From an uncultured Merdimonas sp. (GTDB lineage Bacteria > Bacillota > Clostridia > Lachnospirales > Lachnospiraceae), in assembly GCA_944375885.1 (NCBI GenBank), contig CALWBB010000003.1:1-56495 (forward strand): 56,495 nt of DNA, given 5' to 3'. Positions 1 to 7,873 of the stretch are shown in pieces. How positions within the stretch are numbered: the stretch's first letter is position 1; every line of letters begins with the position of its first letter. The notes beneath the pieces were generated by a model. The model had not been told where the DNA came from. It was given only the letters and a program-made list of their open reading frames with translations, and made no database searches. The position numbers and the translations under genes were made by a program.

Positions 1-188
1 CAGAGGGGATTGCGTTCCCCTTTGACTGGAAGAATCCAAAGAAACCGGTGGTTTCGTGGCACACGACTTTCCTTGGAAAGTCTAGTGTGTTATACCTTTG
101 CTTCCGGCTGACGCTGGAAAGGGGCTGGCCTCGTCATCTGTTGTGCAATCAGATTGCGGTTAACAGACACTTTTCGGCGGTAGTAGGA

Positions 189-249
189 CAGGCGGATTTT
201 GTGCGGCTATGGGCGAAATCAGGATTTGCCCAAAAGCAAAATCCGCCTG
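189..249. repeat. Imperfect long hairpin downstream of the sigma-like gene
   Basis: Two perfect 13-base arms (189-201 and 237-249) pair with each other, and an imperfect inner stem (about 211-218 with 224-231, GGGC...GCCC) lies between them. The rest of 1-305 shows no convincing gene on either strand. The hairpin lies beyond the 3' end of the minus-strand sigma-like gene, so it may end that transcript or be a structural site of the mobile element; no U-tract follows. The assignment is inference. Confidence 0.5.
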
Positions 250-305
250 ACCGGAAAAGGAAGCAGAGGTATATCAAAGCCACCGTTCCAACCCAGCGAA
301 ACGCA

Positions 306-971
306 CTAATACCACCACGGCAGTTCCAGCCAGAGGTTGTCCAGCGCCAACGCTTCGGTTGACCTTGCCCGGCTCTCACTGAGATGGAAGTGCAGAGCGG
401 TTCCCACCAAAGGATGTTCCATATCGTCCTCAAAACCAAAACGATAGATCAGATAAACCTGTTCCCGTTTTGAGATACGCCGCAGTCCTTCATACAGTTC
501 CTTCCGGTTTTCTTCTTCTACCATCATCTGTTCCGGCTCTGACGCATAGGGGTCGGCAATCAGGTCAGAACGCTGCATGGAATCCTCACCGGGAAGCAGA
601 TCATCCAGATTGATTCTTTCCATGGGGATACCGTCTTTGCCAGACTGCATCCGCTGTTCAAAAGCCGCAAAAGCCGAGGAAATCAAATCCATCATGGCGT
701 TTCGGATTGCTGGCCCCGCATAGGTCAGGAACTTTATTTTTTTTGCAGAATCATAAAGGGAGATTGCCCGAAGCAGGCCGACACTCCCCTCTTGGATCAG
801 GTCATCGTGGTCAATACCTAGCTCACTGTTCCCGAGACCAACGCTGGTGTACAATTCATTTGCAGTTTTCCGAATATACCCCAGATTGTTCTGCACCAGT
901 TGCTCCTGTGCCCGAATATCTCCTTTCTGTGCCAGAACACAGAGACGTTCATTGTCCATCCTTCTCACCAT
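306..971 (-). CDS. Sigma-70 family factor of a mobile element
   Basis: A 221-residue protein resembling small sigma-70 factors carried by Clostridia conjugative elements. Region 2 is visible at about residues 25-90 (IDHDDLIQEGSVGLLRA, then FLTYAGPAIRNAM). A region 4-like helix-turn-helix covers about 160-215 (ISKREQVYLIYRFGFEDD...LSESRARSTEALALD). The protein ends in a WWY tail. Its start overlaps the 3' end of the upstream broken gene; an ATG four codons later (959) is equally possible. It probably directs RNA polymerase to promoters of the element. Whether it still works is unclear because its operon partner is damaged. Confidence 0.75.
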   Translation of the reverse strand: MVRRMDNERLCVLAQKGDIRAQEQLVQNNLGYIRKTANELYTSVGLGNSELGIDHDDLIQEGSVGLLRAISLYDSAKKIKFLTYAGPAIRNAMMDLISSAFAAFEQRMQSGKDGIPMERINLDDLLPGEDSMQRSDLIADPYASEPEQMMVEEENRKELYEGLRRISKREQVYLIYRFGFEDDMEHPLVGTALHFHLSESRARSTEALALDNLWLELPWWY

Positions 972-1611
972 TTTGCCTCTGCTGCATATTTTCCATCATA
1001 TGAAGCAGAGCCCGCTGTAGTTCTGATAATGTTCCTTCTTCTGCCAGCCCCATCTGGGAGATTGGCTGCACAACCATGGCGGCAAGCTGCTCCGGGGAAA
1101 CGGACGGATGCCGGAGATCCTGCCCCTTTGTCAATTCTGAAAACATCTGCTCGGTAAGCTCTTTGGTCATATTCTGAGAAGTCCCCTTCTCGGAGACCAT
1201 GTCTTTTTTAATTTCCCGAAGAACCGCCATAAATTGGTTTTGAATATTGGTCAGATCAGACTGATAGACCGGAACTTTATTCAGGGCAACCGTCTGTGCC
1301 GCCTGCTGCGAGGCCTTTCGGATGTCCGGCTGTTCCTTTCATAGCACTTCACCTGCCGCTAAGAGCATGGAACTTAGTGACTGGAGAATCTGGTTCTGTG
1401 CCGCAAAGCCGGAGGCCATGGTTTCATCAAAATACAGGGCAATCATGTTGGTAAGCTGGGCAAAGCGGCGGTTTTCCAATAAACGGCTTATTACCTCTGG
1501 ATTTACCCGTCCCGTATAGAGGTTTCGTGCGGCTTCTGCGGAAAGCCCAAGCTCGGAAATGTCATAATTTGTTACTTCAAAAGAAATTCGGTTAAAAATA
1601 ACTGCCGAAAT
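949..1611 (-). pseudogene. Broken mobile-element gene with in-frame TGA
   Basis: One reading frame runs through this stretch but is cut by a TGA at 1341-1339 and begins after a TAA at 1614-1612 without a clear start codon. The part before the stop reads as a normal protein (FEVTNYDISELGLSAEAARN near its start). Reading resumes in the same frame after the stop (KEQPDIRKASQQAAQ). The last 93 codons from an ATG at 1230 could still be translated. I do not recognise the family, but its position next to the sigma-like gene points to an integrative conjugative element. It is truncated and interrupted, so the element end next to birA has decayed. Confidence 0.6.
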
Positions 1612-1614
1612 TTA

Positions 1615-1643
1615 TTGAACTCATAATGAAGGTAGTGTATGCT
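1615..1643 (+). promoter_or_regulatory. Probable birA promoter
   Basis: TTGAAC (1615-1620) and TATGCT (1638-1643) are separated by exactly 17 bases, a good sigma-A arrangement. It lies at the junction with the decayed mobile element and about 75 bases before the chosen birA start. Confidence 0.55.
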
Positions 1644-1718
1644 GGTCTTAGGACAGCAGAATCAACAGGCAGTCTGACCTTTTCAGCAAGAAAGCTAAAA
1701 CTAAGATGCGGAGGAAGA

Positions 1719-2720
1719 ATGAGACATACAGGTACAAAGGAAAGTGTACTCGCGTTATTTGAGGAAAACAGAGGAACTTATTTTTCAGGGGAAGAGATCG
1801 CGGCGCGGCTGTCCGTGTCCCGCGCGGCTGTGTGGAAGGCGGTGAAGACTTTGCGGGATGAGGGCTATGAGATAGACGCGGCGCCCAATAAAGGGTACTG
1901 TCTTTCTGCGGAGACGGACATCCTGTCTGCCCAGGGAATCCGAAAATATTTGAATCCTGCCTGCGCATTCCGCGACCTGCTGGTGCTGGAGGAGGCGGAA
2001 TCGACAAATGCCCTTTTGCGGGAGCAGGCATCTGCGGGAAGTCCGGAGGGCAGGGTCGTTGTGGCTGGCCGGCAGACGAAAGGCCGGGGGCGGCTGGGAC
2101 GAAGCTTTTATTCTCCGGCAGATACAGGGATTTATATGAGCCTTTTGCTCCGCCCTGCGAATTTATCCCCCGATCAGGCGGTGAGCGTCACGACGATGGC
2201 TGCCGTGGCGGCATGTGAAGCCATAGAAGAAGTTTCTGGGAAACAGGCAGGAATCAAGTGGGTGAATGATATTTATATGGAGGGGCGCAAGGTCAGCGGA
2301 ATTCTTACGGAAGCGGCCCTCAGCATGGAGAATAACCGGATTGATTTTATTGTGCTGGGTATAGGTATCAACGCATACGCGCCGGAGGGCGGTTTTCCGG
2401 AGGAGATCGGGGAGATTGCTGGGGCGGTGTTCAGCCGCAGGTGCGATGACGGAAAAAATGCCCTGGCGGCAGCTTTCCTAAACCGGTTCGCGGAGTATTA
2501 TGCCGCGCGGGAAAGTGGGGATTATGTGGAAAAATACCGGGATAGAAGCCTGGTGACAGGAAAAGAGATTCTTATATTGTCGCCTTCCGGCAAAAGGAGA
2601 GCGTTTGCGGAAGATGTAGACGGACAGTGCCGCCTGCTGGTCCGCTATGAAGACGGAAGCAGGGAAGCACTGTCGTCGGGGGAAATCAGCATCAGGTTTG
2701 GCTCTCGTATCCGATCATAA
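1719..2720 (+). CDS. birA: Bifunctional biotin--[acetyl-CoA-carboxylase] ligase / biotin repressor
   Basis: A cytoplasmic enzyme of 333 residues that makes biotinyl-AMP and transfers biotin to carrier proteins. The N-terminal winged helix (about residues 18-50, GEEIAARLSVSRAAVWKAV) marks it as the bifunctional repressor type. The catalytic domain shows GRGRLGR at about 122-128, the biotinyl-AMP loop, and a KWVNDIY segment. The ATG at 1719 is chosen because GGAGG lies four bases upstream and family similarity begins there; the frame is open 31 codons further up, across the predicted promoter. The 3' end overlaps the convergent degV gene by 29 bases. Confidence 0.93.
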   Translation: MRHTGTKESVLALFEENRGTYFSGEEIAARLSVSRAAVWKAVKTLRDEGYEIDAAPNKGYCLSAETDILSAQGIRKYLNPACAFRDLLVLEEAESTNALLREQASAGSPEGRVVVAGRQTKGRGRLGRSFYSPADTGIYMSLLLRPANLSPDQAVSVTTMAAVAACEAIEEVSGKQAGIKWVNDIYMEGRKVSGILTEAALSMENNRIDFIVLGIGINAYAPEGGFPEEIGEIAGAVFSRRCDDGKNALAAAFLNRFAEYYAARESGDYVEKYRDRSLVTGKEILILSPSGKRRAFAEDVDGQCRLLVRYEDGSREALSSGEISIRFGSRIRS

Positions 2721-3528
2721 GGCCGCCTGCTTCCGCGTAGAAGCTGCACAGAGCCGTCATCGGTCCTACGGTGACGTCGCCCTCCGGAAATTCTCCCAGG
2801 ATGAGCTTCCGGAATTCCTGCGCGGCAGCTTCGTTCTGACAGTGGACGATCCGCACCTTTCCGCCCTGGTATCCGTTCTTTTTCATCTCCGAGAGCATGA
2901 TTTTCAGGGCTTTGGCTGTACCGCGGCTCTTGTGGAGCGGCTGCAGGGTGCCCTCGCTGCTGGCCTGGCCTACGATGCGGATGCCCAGCAGGCCGCAGGC
3001 TTTGGCGACCAGGGGGGATACACGGCCGTTCTGCGCCATGTTGTTCAGGCTTTCCAGAGTGAAAATCAGGCGGGTCCTCTTCATATAGCTGCGGATCTCT
3101 GCTTCAATCTCATCAAAGGCTTTGCCGGCCTTGATGAGCTCCCGCAGCTTCTCCGCGATCACGACCAGCTCAGGGCCGGCGGACAGGCTGTCCAGACAGC
3201 AGACCCGGCGTCCCGGATGCTCCGCCTCATAATGCTCCTTGGCCTGGACCGCCGCGTTATAGCAGCCGGAAAGGCTGCTGGTGATGGTCAGGGCAAATAC
3301 GCCGTCGGCGTCTCCGAAGGCGTCCAGCCACTCCTGAATATTAGGGCAGGAGGTGCCGGAGCGTCCCTTGTAGGAGGCGAGATAGGAGAGCATTTCCTCC
3401 AAGTTCAGCTGCGGATCATCCACGAATTCCTTCTGGTCGGTGATGATCTTCAGAGGCACGCTGGAAAAGCTGGCGTCCTCCATGGAAAAAATGTTGGAAG
3501 AAGAATCTGTTACAATCTTAAAATTCAT
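2692..3528 (-). CDS. DegV family fatty-acid-binding protein
   Basis: A 278-residue DegV protein. In characterised relatives (FakB) the protein holds a fatty acid for phosphorylation by FakA. Family landmarks are the N-terminal IVTDSSSN, the TSCPN loop that corresponds to the lipid-contacting TSxPS loop, and a glycine-rich C-terminus. The ATG at 3528 follows GAGGTGG at suitable spacing; the longer open frame upstream lacks family similarity. It converges on birA with a 29-base overlap of coding ends. No FakA kinase is present nearby, so its partner must be elsewhere. Confidence 0.92.
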   Translation of the reverse strand: MNFKIVTDSSSNIFSMEDASFSSVPLKIITDQKEFVDDPQLNLEEMLSYLASYKGRSGTSCPNIQEWLDAFGDADGVFALTITSSLSGCYNAAVQAKEHYEAEHPGRRVCCLDSLSAGPELVVIAEKLRELIKAGKAFDEIEAEIRSYMKRTRLIFTLESLNNMAQNGRVSPLVAKACGLLGIRIVGQASSEGTLQPLHKSRGTAKALKIMLSEMKKNGYQGGKVRIVHCQNEAAAQEFRKLILGEFPEGDVTVGPMTALCSFYAEAGGLMIGYESQT

Positions 3529-3639
3529 ATTGCCACCTCGATATCGACAGGCTCCGCCTGCCAGATCTTGATTTTGATATTTTATCATCAGTTTTTCAAA
3601 AACCGATAACATGGTACTATATATTCTATAAAAAGTCAA

Positions 3640-3686
3640 TACCCTCAATTGACAAGAGGCGTGTGTGTCCTTGTCAATCGAGGGTA
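3640..3686. repeat. Hairpin repeat A in a divergent intergenic region
   Basis: Arms of 17 bases (3640-3656 and 3670-3686) pair with one mismatch around a 13-base loop. The flanking genes diverge, so it is not a terminator for either. Its inner part (ACAAGAGGC...CCTTGT) resembles the hairpin at 54287-54329, suggesting a dispersed palindromic element whose outer stem varies. It could also be an operator. Confidence 0.55.
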
Positions 3687-3695
3687 ATTCCAGAA

Positions 3696-3724
3696 TTGAA
3701 TTTCAGGAGAATTGATGCTATACT
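3696..3724 (+). promoter_or_regulatory. Probable promoter of the DUF1836-aminotransferase operon
   Basis: TTGAAT (3696-3701) and TATACT (3719-3724) are 17 bases apart, just downstream of hairpin A and 48 bases before the first start codon. Confidence 0.55.
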
Positions 3725-3771
3725 TTTTACGTCGTCCGGCAGCTGGCCGGGCGGCAGAATGAGGTGGAAGA

Positions 3772-4338
3772 ATGACAGATGAATGCAGGGAACAGGCGGC
3801 TTCTGCAGTCCGCAGCTTCCGGCTTCCCCGTTACCGGGAGATTCCGGAGGTGGGGCTTTACCTGGAACAGACGGCGAAGTATCTTTCCGAATACCTGGGG
3901 GGCCTGATGGAGAATGGCATGACGGCCTCCATGATCTCCAACTATGTGAAGAAACGGCTGATTGAAAGCCCCAGGAAGAAGCAGTATGGACGGGAGCAGA
4001 TTGCGGATCTGTTCTTTATCGCGGTGATGAAGAGTGTGCTGAGCCTGGACGATTTGAAATATTTTCTCGGTATCCAGAGAGAGACCTATCCGGCTGAGCG
4101 GGCCTACAATTATTTCTGTGAGGAGCTGGAGAATATTCTGGCCTTCGTGTTCGCGCTGAAGGAGAAGCCGGAGGAGATAGGAAAGGATTCGAGCGACGAG
4201 AAGCTGCTTCTGCGAAGCGCTATTATTGCCGTCTCCTATAAAATCTATCTGGAGAAATGCTTTGACGCCATGCGCGCCGGAGCGGAGGCGGAAGAGAAAA
4301 GAAGGGAAAGGAAAAAAGACGATGATACAACGGCATAA
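3772..4338 (+). CDS. DUF1836 domain protein
   Basis: A 188-residue protein of the DUF1836 family, which often looks like a MerR-like DNA-binding module in Firmicutes. The pattern includes RYREIPEVGLYLEQTAKYL, then MTASMISNYVKKRLI, which resembles a recognition helix, and a helical effector-like C-terminus. The C-terminus is charged (EEKRRERKKDDD) and overlaps the next start codon by 17 bases, so the two are co-translated. No function is established for the family; a transcription regulator of the downstream aminotransferase operon is a reasonable inference. Confidence 0.8.
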   Translation: MTDECREQAASAVRSFRLPRYREIPEVGLYLEQTAKYLSEYLGGLMENGMTASMISNYVKKRLIESPRKKQYGREQIADLFFIAVMKSVLSLDDLKYFLGIQRETYPAERAYNYFCEELENILAFVFALKEKPEEIGKDSSDEKLLLRSAIIAVSYKIYLEKCFDAMRAGAEAEEKRRERKKDDDTTA

Positions 4339-5092
4339 TACAGACGAGACCACCATGGCTTATATCAATCTCTACGCGGTGCTGGGCGCGCTGGAGAATC
4401 TGGTTCAGATGGACGAGGAGGCCAAGGCCCTGATTGCGGATAAGAAAATCAGTGTAGGCTTCGCGGTGGCGGGCGGCCCGGCGGCTGCGCTTTGCTTCGA
4501 CCATGGGACCTGCACGCTGAAAAGCGGGGTGGAGCGCTGCGATATTAAGCTGCCTTTCTCCAGCCCTGCGAAGTTCAACGGCATGATTGACGGTACGGTG
4601 ACGCCGATTCCGTCGAAGGGCTTTACGAAGATCCGGTTCCTGCTGAAGGATTTTACGAAGCTTACGGATATTCTGACCCGCTATCTGCGGGCGTCAGAGG
4701 AGGATCTGAAGGATCCGGAATTTTTTGAAAAGAGTACGGCGCTGATGTTCTATACGATTGTGTCGGCCATCAGCCAGATCGGAAACCATGATCAGGTGAG
4801 CCGGACCAGCGCCTCTTATATGAAGGACGGCATTATCCGGGTGGCCATCGCGGGCGGCCCTGTGGCCGCAGTCTGCGTGAAGGACCACCGGCTGCGGACA
4901 GTCAAGAAGGCGCCGAAGGCCCCGGACGCCCAGATGGAGTTTGGCAGCCTGCAGATCGCCCGGGATCTGTTCGACGGGCGCGTGAATTCCCTGGCCTGTG
5001 TGGGCACGGGAGATATCCGCATGGGCGGCATGATTTCCATGATTGACAACATGAACCGGATTCTGGATCGGGTGGCCCTGTACCTGGCATAG
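4322..5092 (+). CDS. SCP2-like putative lipid-binding protein
   Basis: A protein of 256 residues from the ATG at 4322, which overlaps the DUF1836 gene. The region with FNGMIDGTVTPIPSKGF and the C-terminal GDIRMGGMISMIDNMNRIL are reminiscent of SCP2-type sterol/lipid carrier folds. Two similar glycine-alanine segments (VAGGPAAALCF and IAGGPVAAVCV) suggest an internal repeat. There is no signal peptide or membrane segment, so it should be cytosolic. The assignment rests on pattern only and could be wrong. It sits between a DUF1836 protein and a class III aminotransferase, and hairpin B starts at its stop codon. Confidence 0.5.
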   Translation: MIQRHNTDETTMAYINLYAVLGALENLVQMDEEAKALIADKKISVGFAVAGGPAAALCFDHGTCTLKSGVERCDIKLPFSSPAKFNGMIDGTVTPIPSKGFTKIRFLLKDFTKLTDILTRYLRASEEDLKDPEFFEKSTALMFYTIVSAISQIGNHDQVSRTSASYMKDGIIRVAIAGGPVAAVCVKDHRLRTVKKAPKAPDAQMEFGSLQIARDLFDGRVNSLACVGTGDIRMGGMISMIDNMNRILDRVALYLA

Positions 5093-5134
5093 CGTCGGTG
5101 TACGAAGGGCGTATTGCCCCTTGTACACCGACGC
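5092..5134. repeat. Hairpin repeat B
   Basis: Two 19-base arms (5092-5110, 5116-5134) with two mismatches around a five-base loop. It matches the hairpin at 42488-42530 at 37 of 43 positions, so it is a dispersed palindromic element rather than a gene-specific terminator. It lies inside the presumed operon and lacks a U-tract. It may stabilise or attenuate the message. Confidence 0.7.
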
Positions 5135-5206
5135 CAGCGCAGGCAGAGGATGGGACGGCAGGAAGACGGCAGGACGGATGGATATAGAGGAGGAGCGTAG
5201 AAGAAT

Positions 5207-6475
5207 ATGAGAGAGCTGAATACCTATACAAAGAGCAGAGAGGCCTTCGCGCGGGCCGTGAAGGTGATTCCTTCGGGCGTGTACGGCCATCTGGGGCCGG
5301 CGGAGGGCTGCTTTATCCCGGTGAACGCGTTTCCCCTGTTTGGAGAGCGGGCGAAGGGAAGCTACCTCTGGGACGTGGATGGCAACCGGTTTATCGACTA
5401 TATGTGCGCGTATGGCCCCAATGTGCTGGGCTACTGTGACCCGGACGTGGACGCGGCGGCCAGGGCTCAGATGGAGCGCGGCAACTGCATGACCTCGCCC
5501 TCCACGAAGATGATCGATTTCGCGGAGCTTCTGGTGGACACGGTGCATTCGGCGGACTGGGCGTTCTTCGCCAAGAACGGCGGCGATGTGACGACGCTGG
5601 CGGTCATGACGGCGAGAGCCTATACCCATAAAAAGAAAATCGTGTTCTTTAAGGGATACTACCACGGCGTCGCGCCCTGGACCCAGAAGCTGGACTACGC
5701 GGGCGTCCTGGAGGAAGACGTCTGCAATAATATCTACGTGGACTGGAATGATTACGAGGCTCTGGAGCGCGCCTTTGAGGAAAATAAGGATGAGATCGCG
5801 GCGGTGATTTCCCAGCCCTATATGCACGGCAATTTCGCGGACAACGAGATGCCCGCGGAGGGCTTCTGGCAGAAGGTGCGGAAACTCTGCACGGAAAAGG
5901 ACGCGGTGCTGATTATCGATGATGTGCGGGCGGGCTTCCGTATGGATATCGCGGGATCCGACCATTATTTCGGTTTCGAGGCGGATCTCATCTGTTTCTG
6001 CAAGGCCCTGGCCAACGGCTACAACGTGTCTGCCCTCTGCGGAAAGGATTTCCTGAAAAATACGGTCAGCGGCATCTCCTACACGGGAAGCTACTGGATG
6101 AGCGCCGTGCCTTTCGCGGCGGGCATCGCCTGCATTGAGAAGATGAAGAGGCTGGACATCGCGAACCTGCTGAATGAAAAGGGAACGAAGGTGAAGGAGG
6201 CCCTGATCGCAGCGGCGGAGAAATTCGGCTTCGATCTGCGCGTGACCGGGATGCCCTCTCTGTTCTACCTGCGGATCGCGGACGATCCGACGCTTGCCCT
6301 CCACCAGGAATGGGTGGCGGAGTGCGTAAAGAGGGGAATCTTCTTTACGAACCATCACAACCATTTCCTGAACGCTTCCCTGACGGACGCGGATATCGCG
6401 GAGACCGCCGCGGTGGCGGAGGAGGCCTTTGAGGTGGTCAGAAAAAGGCACCCCATGGAGGAGCAGTATGATTGA
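5207..6475 (+). CDS. Class III (PLP-dependent) aminotransferase, glutamate-1-semialdehyde aminomutase-like
   Basis: A 422-residue fold-type I PLP enzyme. The phosphate-binding NGGDVTT segment, the cofactor aspartate in IIDDVRAGFR and the Schiff-base lysine in FCKALANGYN are all present, so it should be active. The overall layout (WDVDGNRFIDYMCAYGPNVLG) is that of the hemL/class III family, but there are no tetrapyrrole genes near, so a role in haem synthesis is not supported. The substrate is unknown. A DUF1836 regulator and an SCP2-like protein precede it and a small conserved protein overlaps its end, so the four genes form one unit. Confidence 0.85.
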   Translation: MRELNTYTKSREAFARAVKVIPSGVYGHLGPAEGCFIPVNAFPLFGERAKGSYLWDVDGNRFIDYMCAYGPNVLGYCDPDVDAAARAQMERGNCMTSPSTKMIDFAELLVDTVHSADWAFFAKNGGDVTTLAVMTARAYTHKKKIVFFKGYYHGVAPWTQKLDYAGVLEEDVCNNIYVDWNDYEALERAFEENKDEIAAVISQPYMHGNFADNEMPAEGFWQKVRKLCTEKDAVLIIDDVRAGFRMDIAGSDHYFGFEADLICFCKALANGYNVSALCGKDFLKNTVSGISYTGSYWMSAVPFAAGIACIEKMKRLDIANLLNEKGTKVKEALIAAAEKFGFDLRVTGMPSLFYLRIADDPTLALHQEWVAECVKRGIFFTNHHNHFLNASLTDADIAETAAVAEEAFEVVRKRHPMEEQYD

Positions 6476-6764
6476 TCTGCACGGGCAGGCGGGCCTGCCC
6501 TATGTGAATAAAGGAATTTACACGGGAAGCTTCCAGGGAATGCGCTACCGCCTCCGCAAGAAGGAGGAAGGGGAGGAGAAGCTTCTGGAGGCTGTGATTT
6601 ATCCGGAGCCCTTCTGCTTCGAGAAGACGGCGGAGGAAGAAAAGCAGTTTCGCGATTTTCCGTTTACAGGCGAGGGCTTCGAACAGGCGGTCGCCTGGCT
6701 GAATGAGCGGTACGAGGCGCAGCAGGAGCGCTGGGAGAAGGCCCGGAAGGCGGCCTGGGTGTAG
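6468..6764 (+). CDS. Small hypothetical protein
   Basis: A protein of 98 residues whose ATG (6468) lies eight bases inside the aminotransferase gene, with GGAGGAG just upstream, so it is translationally coupled. It is acidic and helical toward the end (FTGEGFEQAVAWLNERYEAQQ). I do not recognise a family. Its fixed coupling suggests an accessory role to the aminotransferase. Codon use matches its neighbours. Confidence 0.65.
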   Translation: MIDLHGQAGLPYVNKGIYTGSFQGMRYRLRKKEEGEEKLLEAVIYPEPFCFEKTAEEEKQFRDFPFTGEGFEQAVAWLNERYEAQQERWEKARKAAWV

Positions 6765-6795
6765 GGCGGCCAGACAGAAGGAAACGAACCAGCAG

Positions 6796-6850
6796 AGAAG
6801 GGGCTGTCGCATGAGGAAGTGAACTGCTCCTCATGCGGCATGCCCCTTCT
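6796..6850. terminator. Bidirectional terminator-like hairpin
   Basis: A long stem starts with the perfect pair AGAAGGGGC/GCCCCTTCT and continues through GCATGAGGA/TCCTCATGC. It lies between convergent genes (aminotransferase operon and TSCPD operon) and is followed by TTTTC on the plus strand. Confidence 0.7.
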
Positions 6851-6914
6851 TTTCATACCTCTATGTTTGAGCACAAGCTGCCTTTGGACATATACAATAT
6901 TTTTTCCAATAATG

Positions 6915-7166
6915 CTATGCCGTCTCCTTCATGGCCTCCTCCAGCGCTCTGGACAGCTGGTCGGGGCAGGAGGTCGCCTTGCTGCCGCAGCGGATGCCCT
7001 TCAGCCTTGCGATGGCGTCCTCCGCCTTCATGCCCTGCACCAGGGACGCCACGCCCTGGGTGTTGCCGGAGCAGCCTCCGATGAATTCTACCTTCTGGAT
7101 GGTGTGGTCCGGCTCCAGATCTACGACGATTCCTACGGAGCAGGTTCCCTTTGTCTTATATAACAT
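6915..7166 (-). CDS. TSCPD domain protein (TIGR03905 family)
   Basis: An 83-residue protein with the C-terminal sequence TSCPDQLSRAL that names the TSCPD domain, and conserved cysteines at CSVG, GGCSGN and GIRCG. This domain occurs alone in Clostridia and at the C-terminus of some ribonucleotide reductases, where the cysteines may hold a metal. It is the last gene of a minus-strand operon; its ribosome site overlaps the end of the upstream yoaK-like gene. The function is not known. Confidence 0.9.
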   Translation of the reverse strand: MLYKTKGTCSVGIVVDLEPDHTIQKVEFIGGCSGNTQGVASLVQGMKAEDAIARLKGIRCGSKATSCPDQLSRALEEAMKETA

Positions 7167-7168
7167 AT

Positions 7169-7849
7169 TCAGATTCCTCCTAATTTAAAGATAACCGGAT
7201 GGCGTTCCTCACGCAGAGACATCATGACCAGCGGCGCTGCCAGAAGCGGCAGGCAGGCGTACATGCTCTGTACGCCGAAGAAGCGCAGGCAGGCCCAGCA
7301 GTAGAGAACGCCCAGGTGGAAGCAGAGCAGGGTTCCGGCGTAAAAGATACATTTACGTTTCTGCTCCGCCTTGTGTTCGTACAGGTACTCGCTTAAGGAA
7401 GCGAAGCACTGGCGCAGATTATTCGTGGAAAAGATGGTGGCGCTGTTGTAGCCTGCGGCGCCTGTGAAGGCCAGCCACTGTACGGCGGTGGCAAAGAACA
7501 TCGGGTACAGCGCCAGCACCGGATCCATCTGTTCCGGAAGACTGGCCAGCAGCAGGCAGGCCAGGATATCGATTCCGATGGAAATGTAATGAAAATCCGT
7601 CTTTTTCATCATTTTCGGCGTCAGAGTCGCAAACACGATTCCGGCGATATAGCAGGCCAGGGCTCCCAGCCGAATCAGAAAGGACTGCAGCGAGCCGGAC
7701 AGGCCGGCCGCCAGCAGAAAAATCAGGTTCGAGGTCTCCGAGGAGCCGAAGGTGCCGCCGCGGATTGTCAGGGCGTACATGCCGAAAAAGCCTCCGGTGA
7801 GCGCCATGACATGATGAATGGTAATTTCTTTTCGTTCATGGATGTCCAT
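7169..7849 (-). CDS. YoaK family (DUF1275) membrane protein
   Basis: A 226-residue polytopic membrane protein with about six hydrophobic segments. The N-terminal TGGFFGMYALTIRGGTFGSSETSN and the central AAGYNSATIFSTNN are the typical landmarks of DUF1275 proteins. No transport substrate is established for the family. It lies between the ABC-F gene (24-base gap) and the TSCPD gene (2-base gap), so all three are co-transcribed. Confidence 0.88.
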   Translation of the reverse strand: MDIHERKEITIHHVMALTGGFFGMYALTIRGGTFGSSETSNLIFLLAAGLSGSLQSFLIRLGALACYIAGIVFATLTPKMMKKTDFHYISIGIDILACLLLASLPEQMDPVLALYPMFFATAVQWLAFTGAAGYNSATIFSTNNLRQCFASLSEYLYEHKAEQKRKCIFYAGTLLCFHLGVLYCWACLRFFGVQSMYACLPLLAAPLVMMSLREERHPVIFKLGGI

Positions 7850-7873
7850 GACTGTATCTCAACTCCTGTATGC

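Noticed and set aside
4694..6451. Long minus-strand open frame of 585 codons
   Set aside because: It lies antisense to the SCP2-like and aminotransferase genes, is rich in His, Arg and Gly, and shows no domain. It is a by-product of high GC.
5207..6475. hemL, glutamate-1-semialdehyde aminomutase
   Set aside because: The fold and motifs fit the family in general, but there are no tetrapyrrole genes nearby and the operon partners do not fit haem synthesis.
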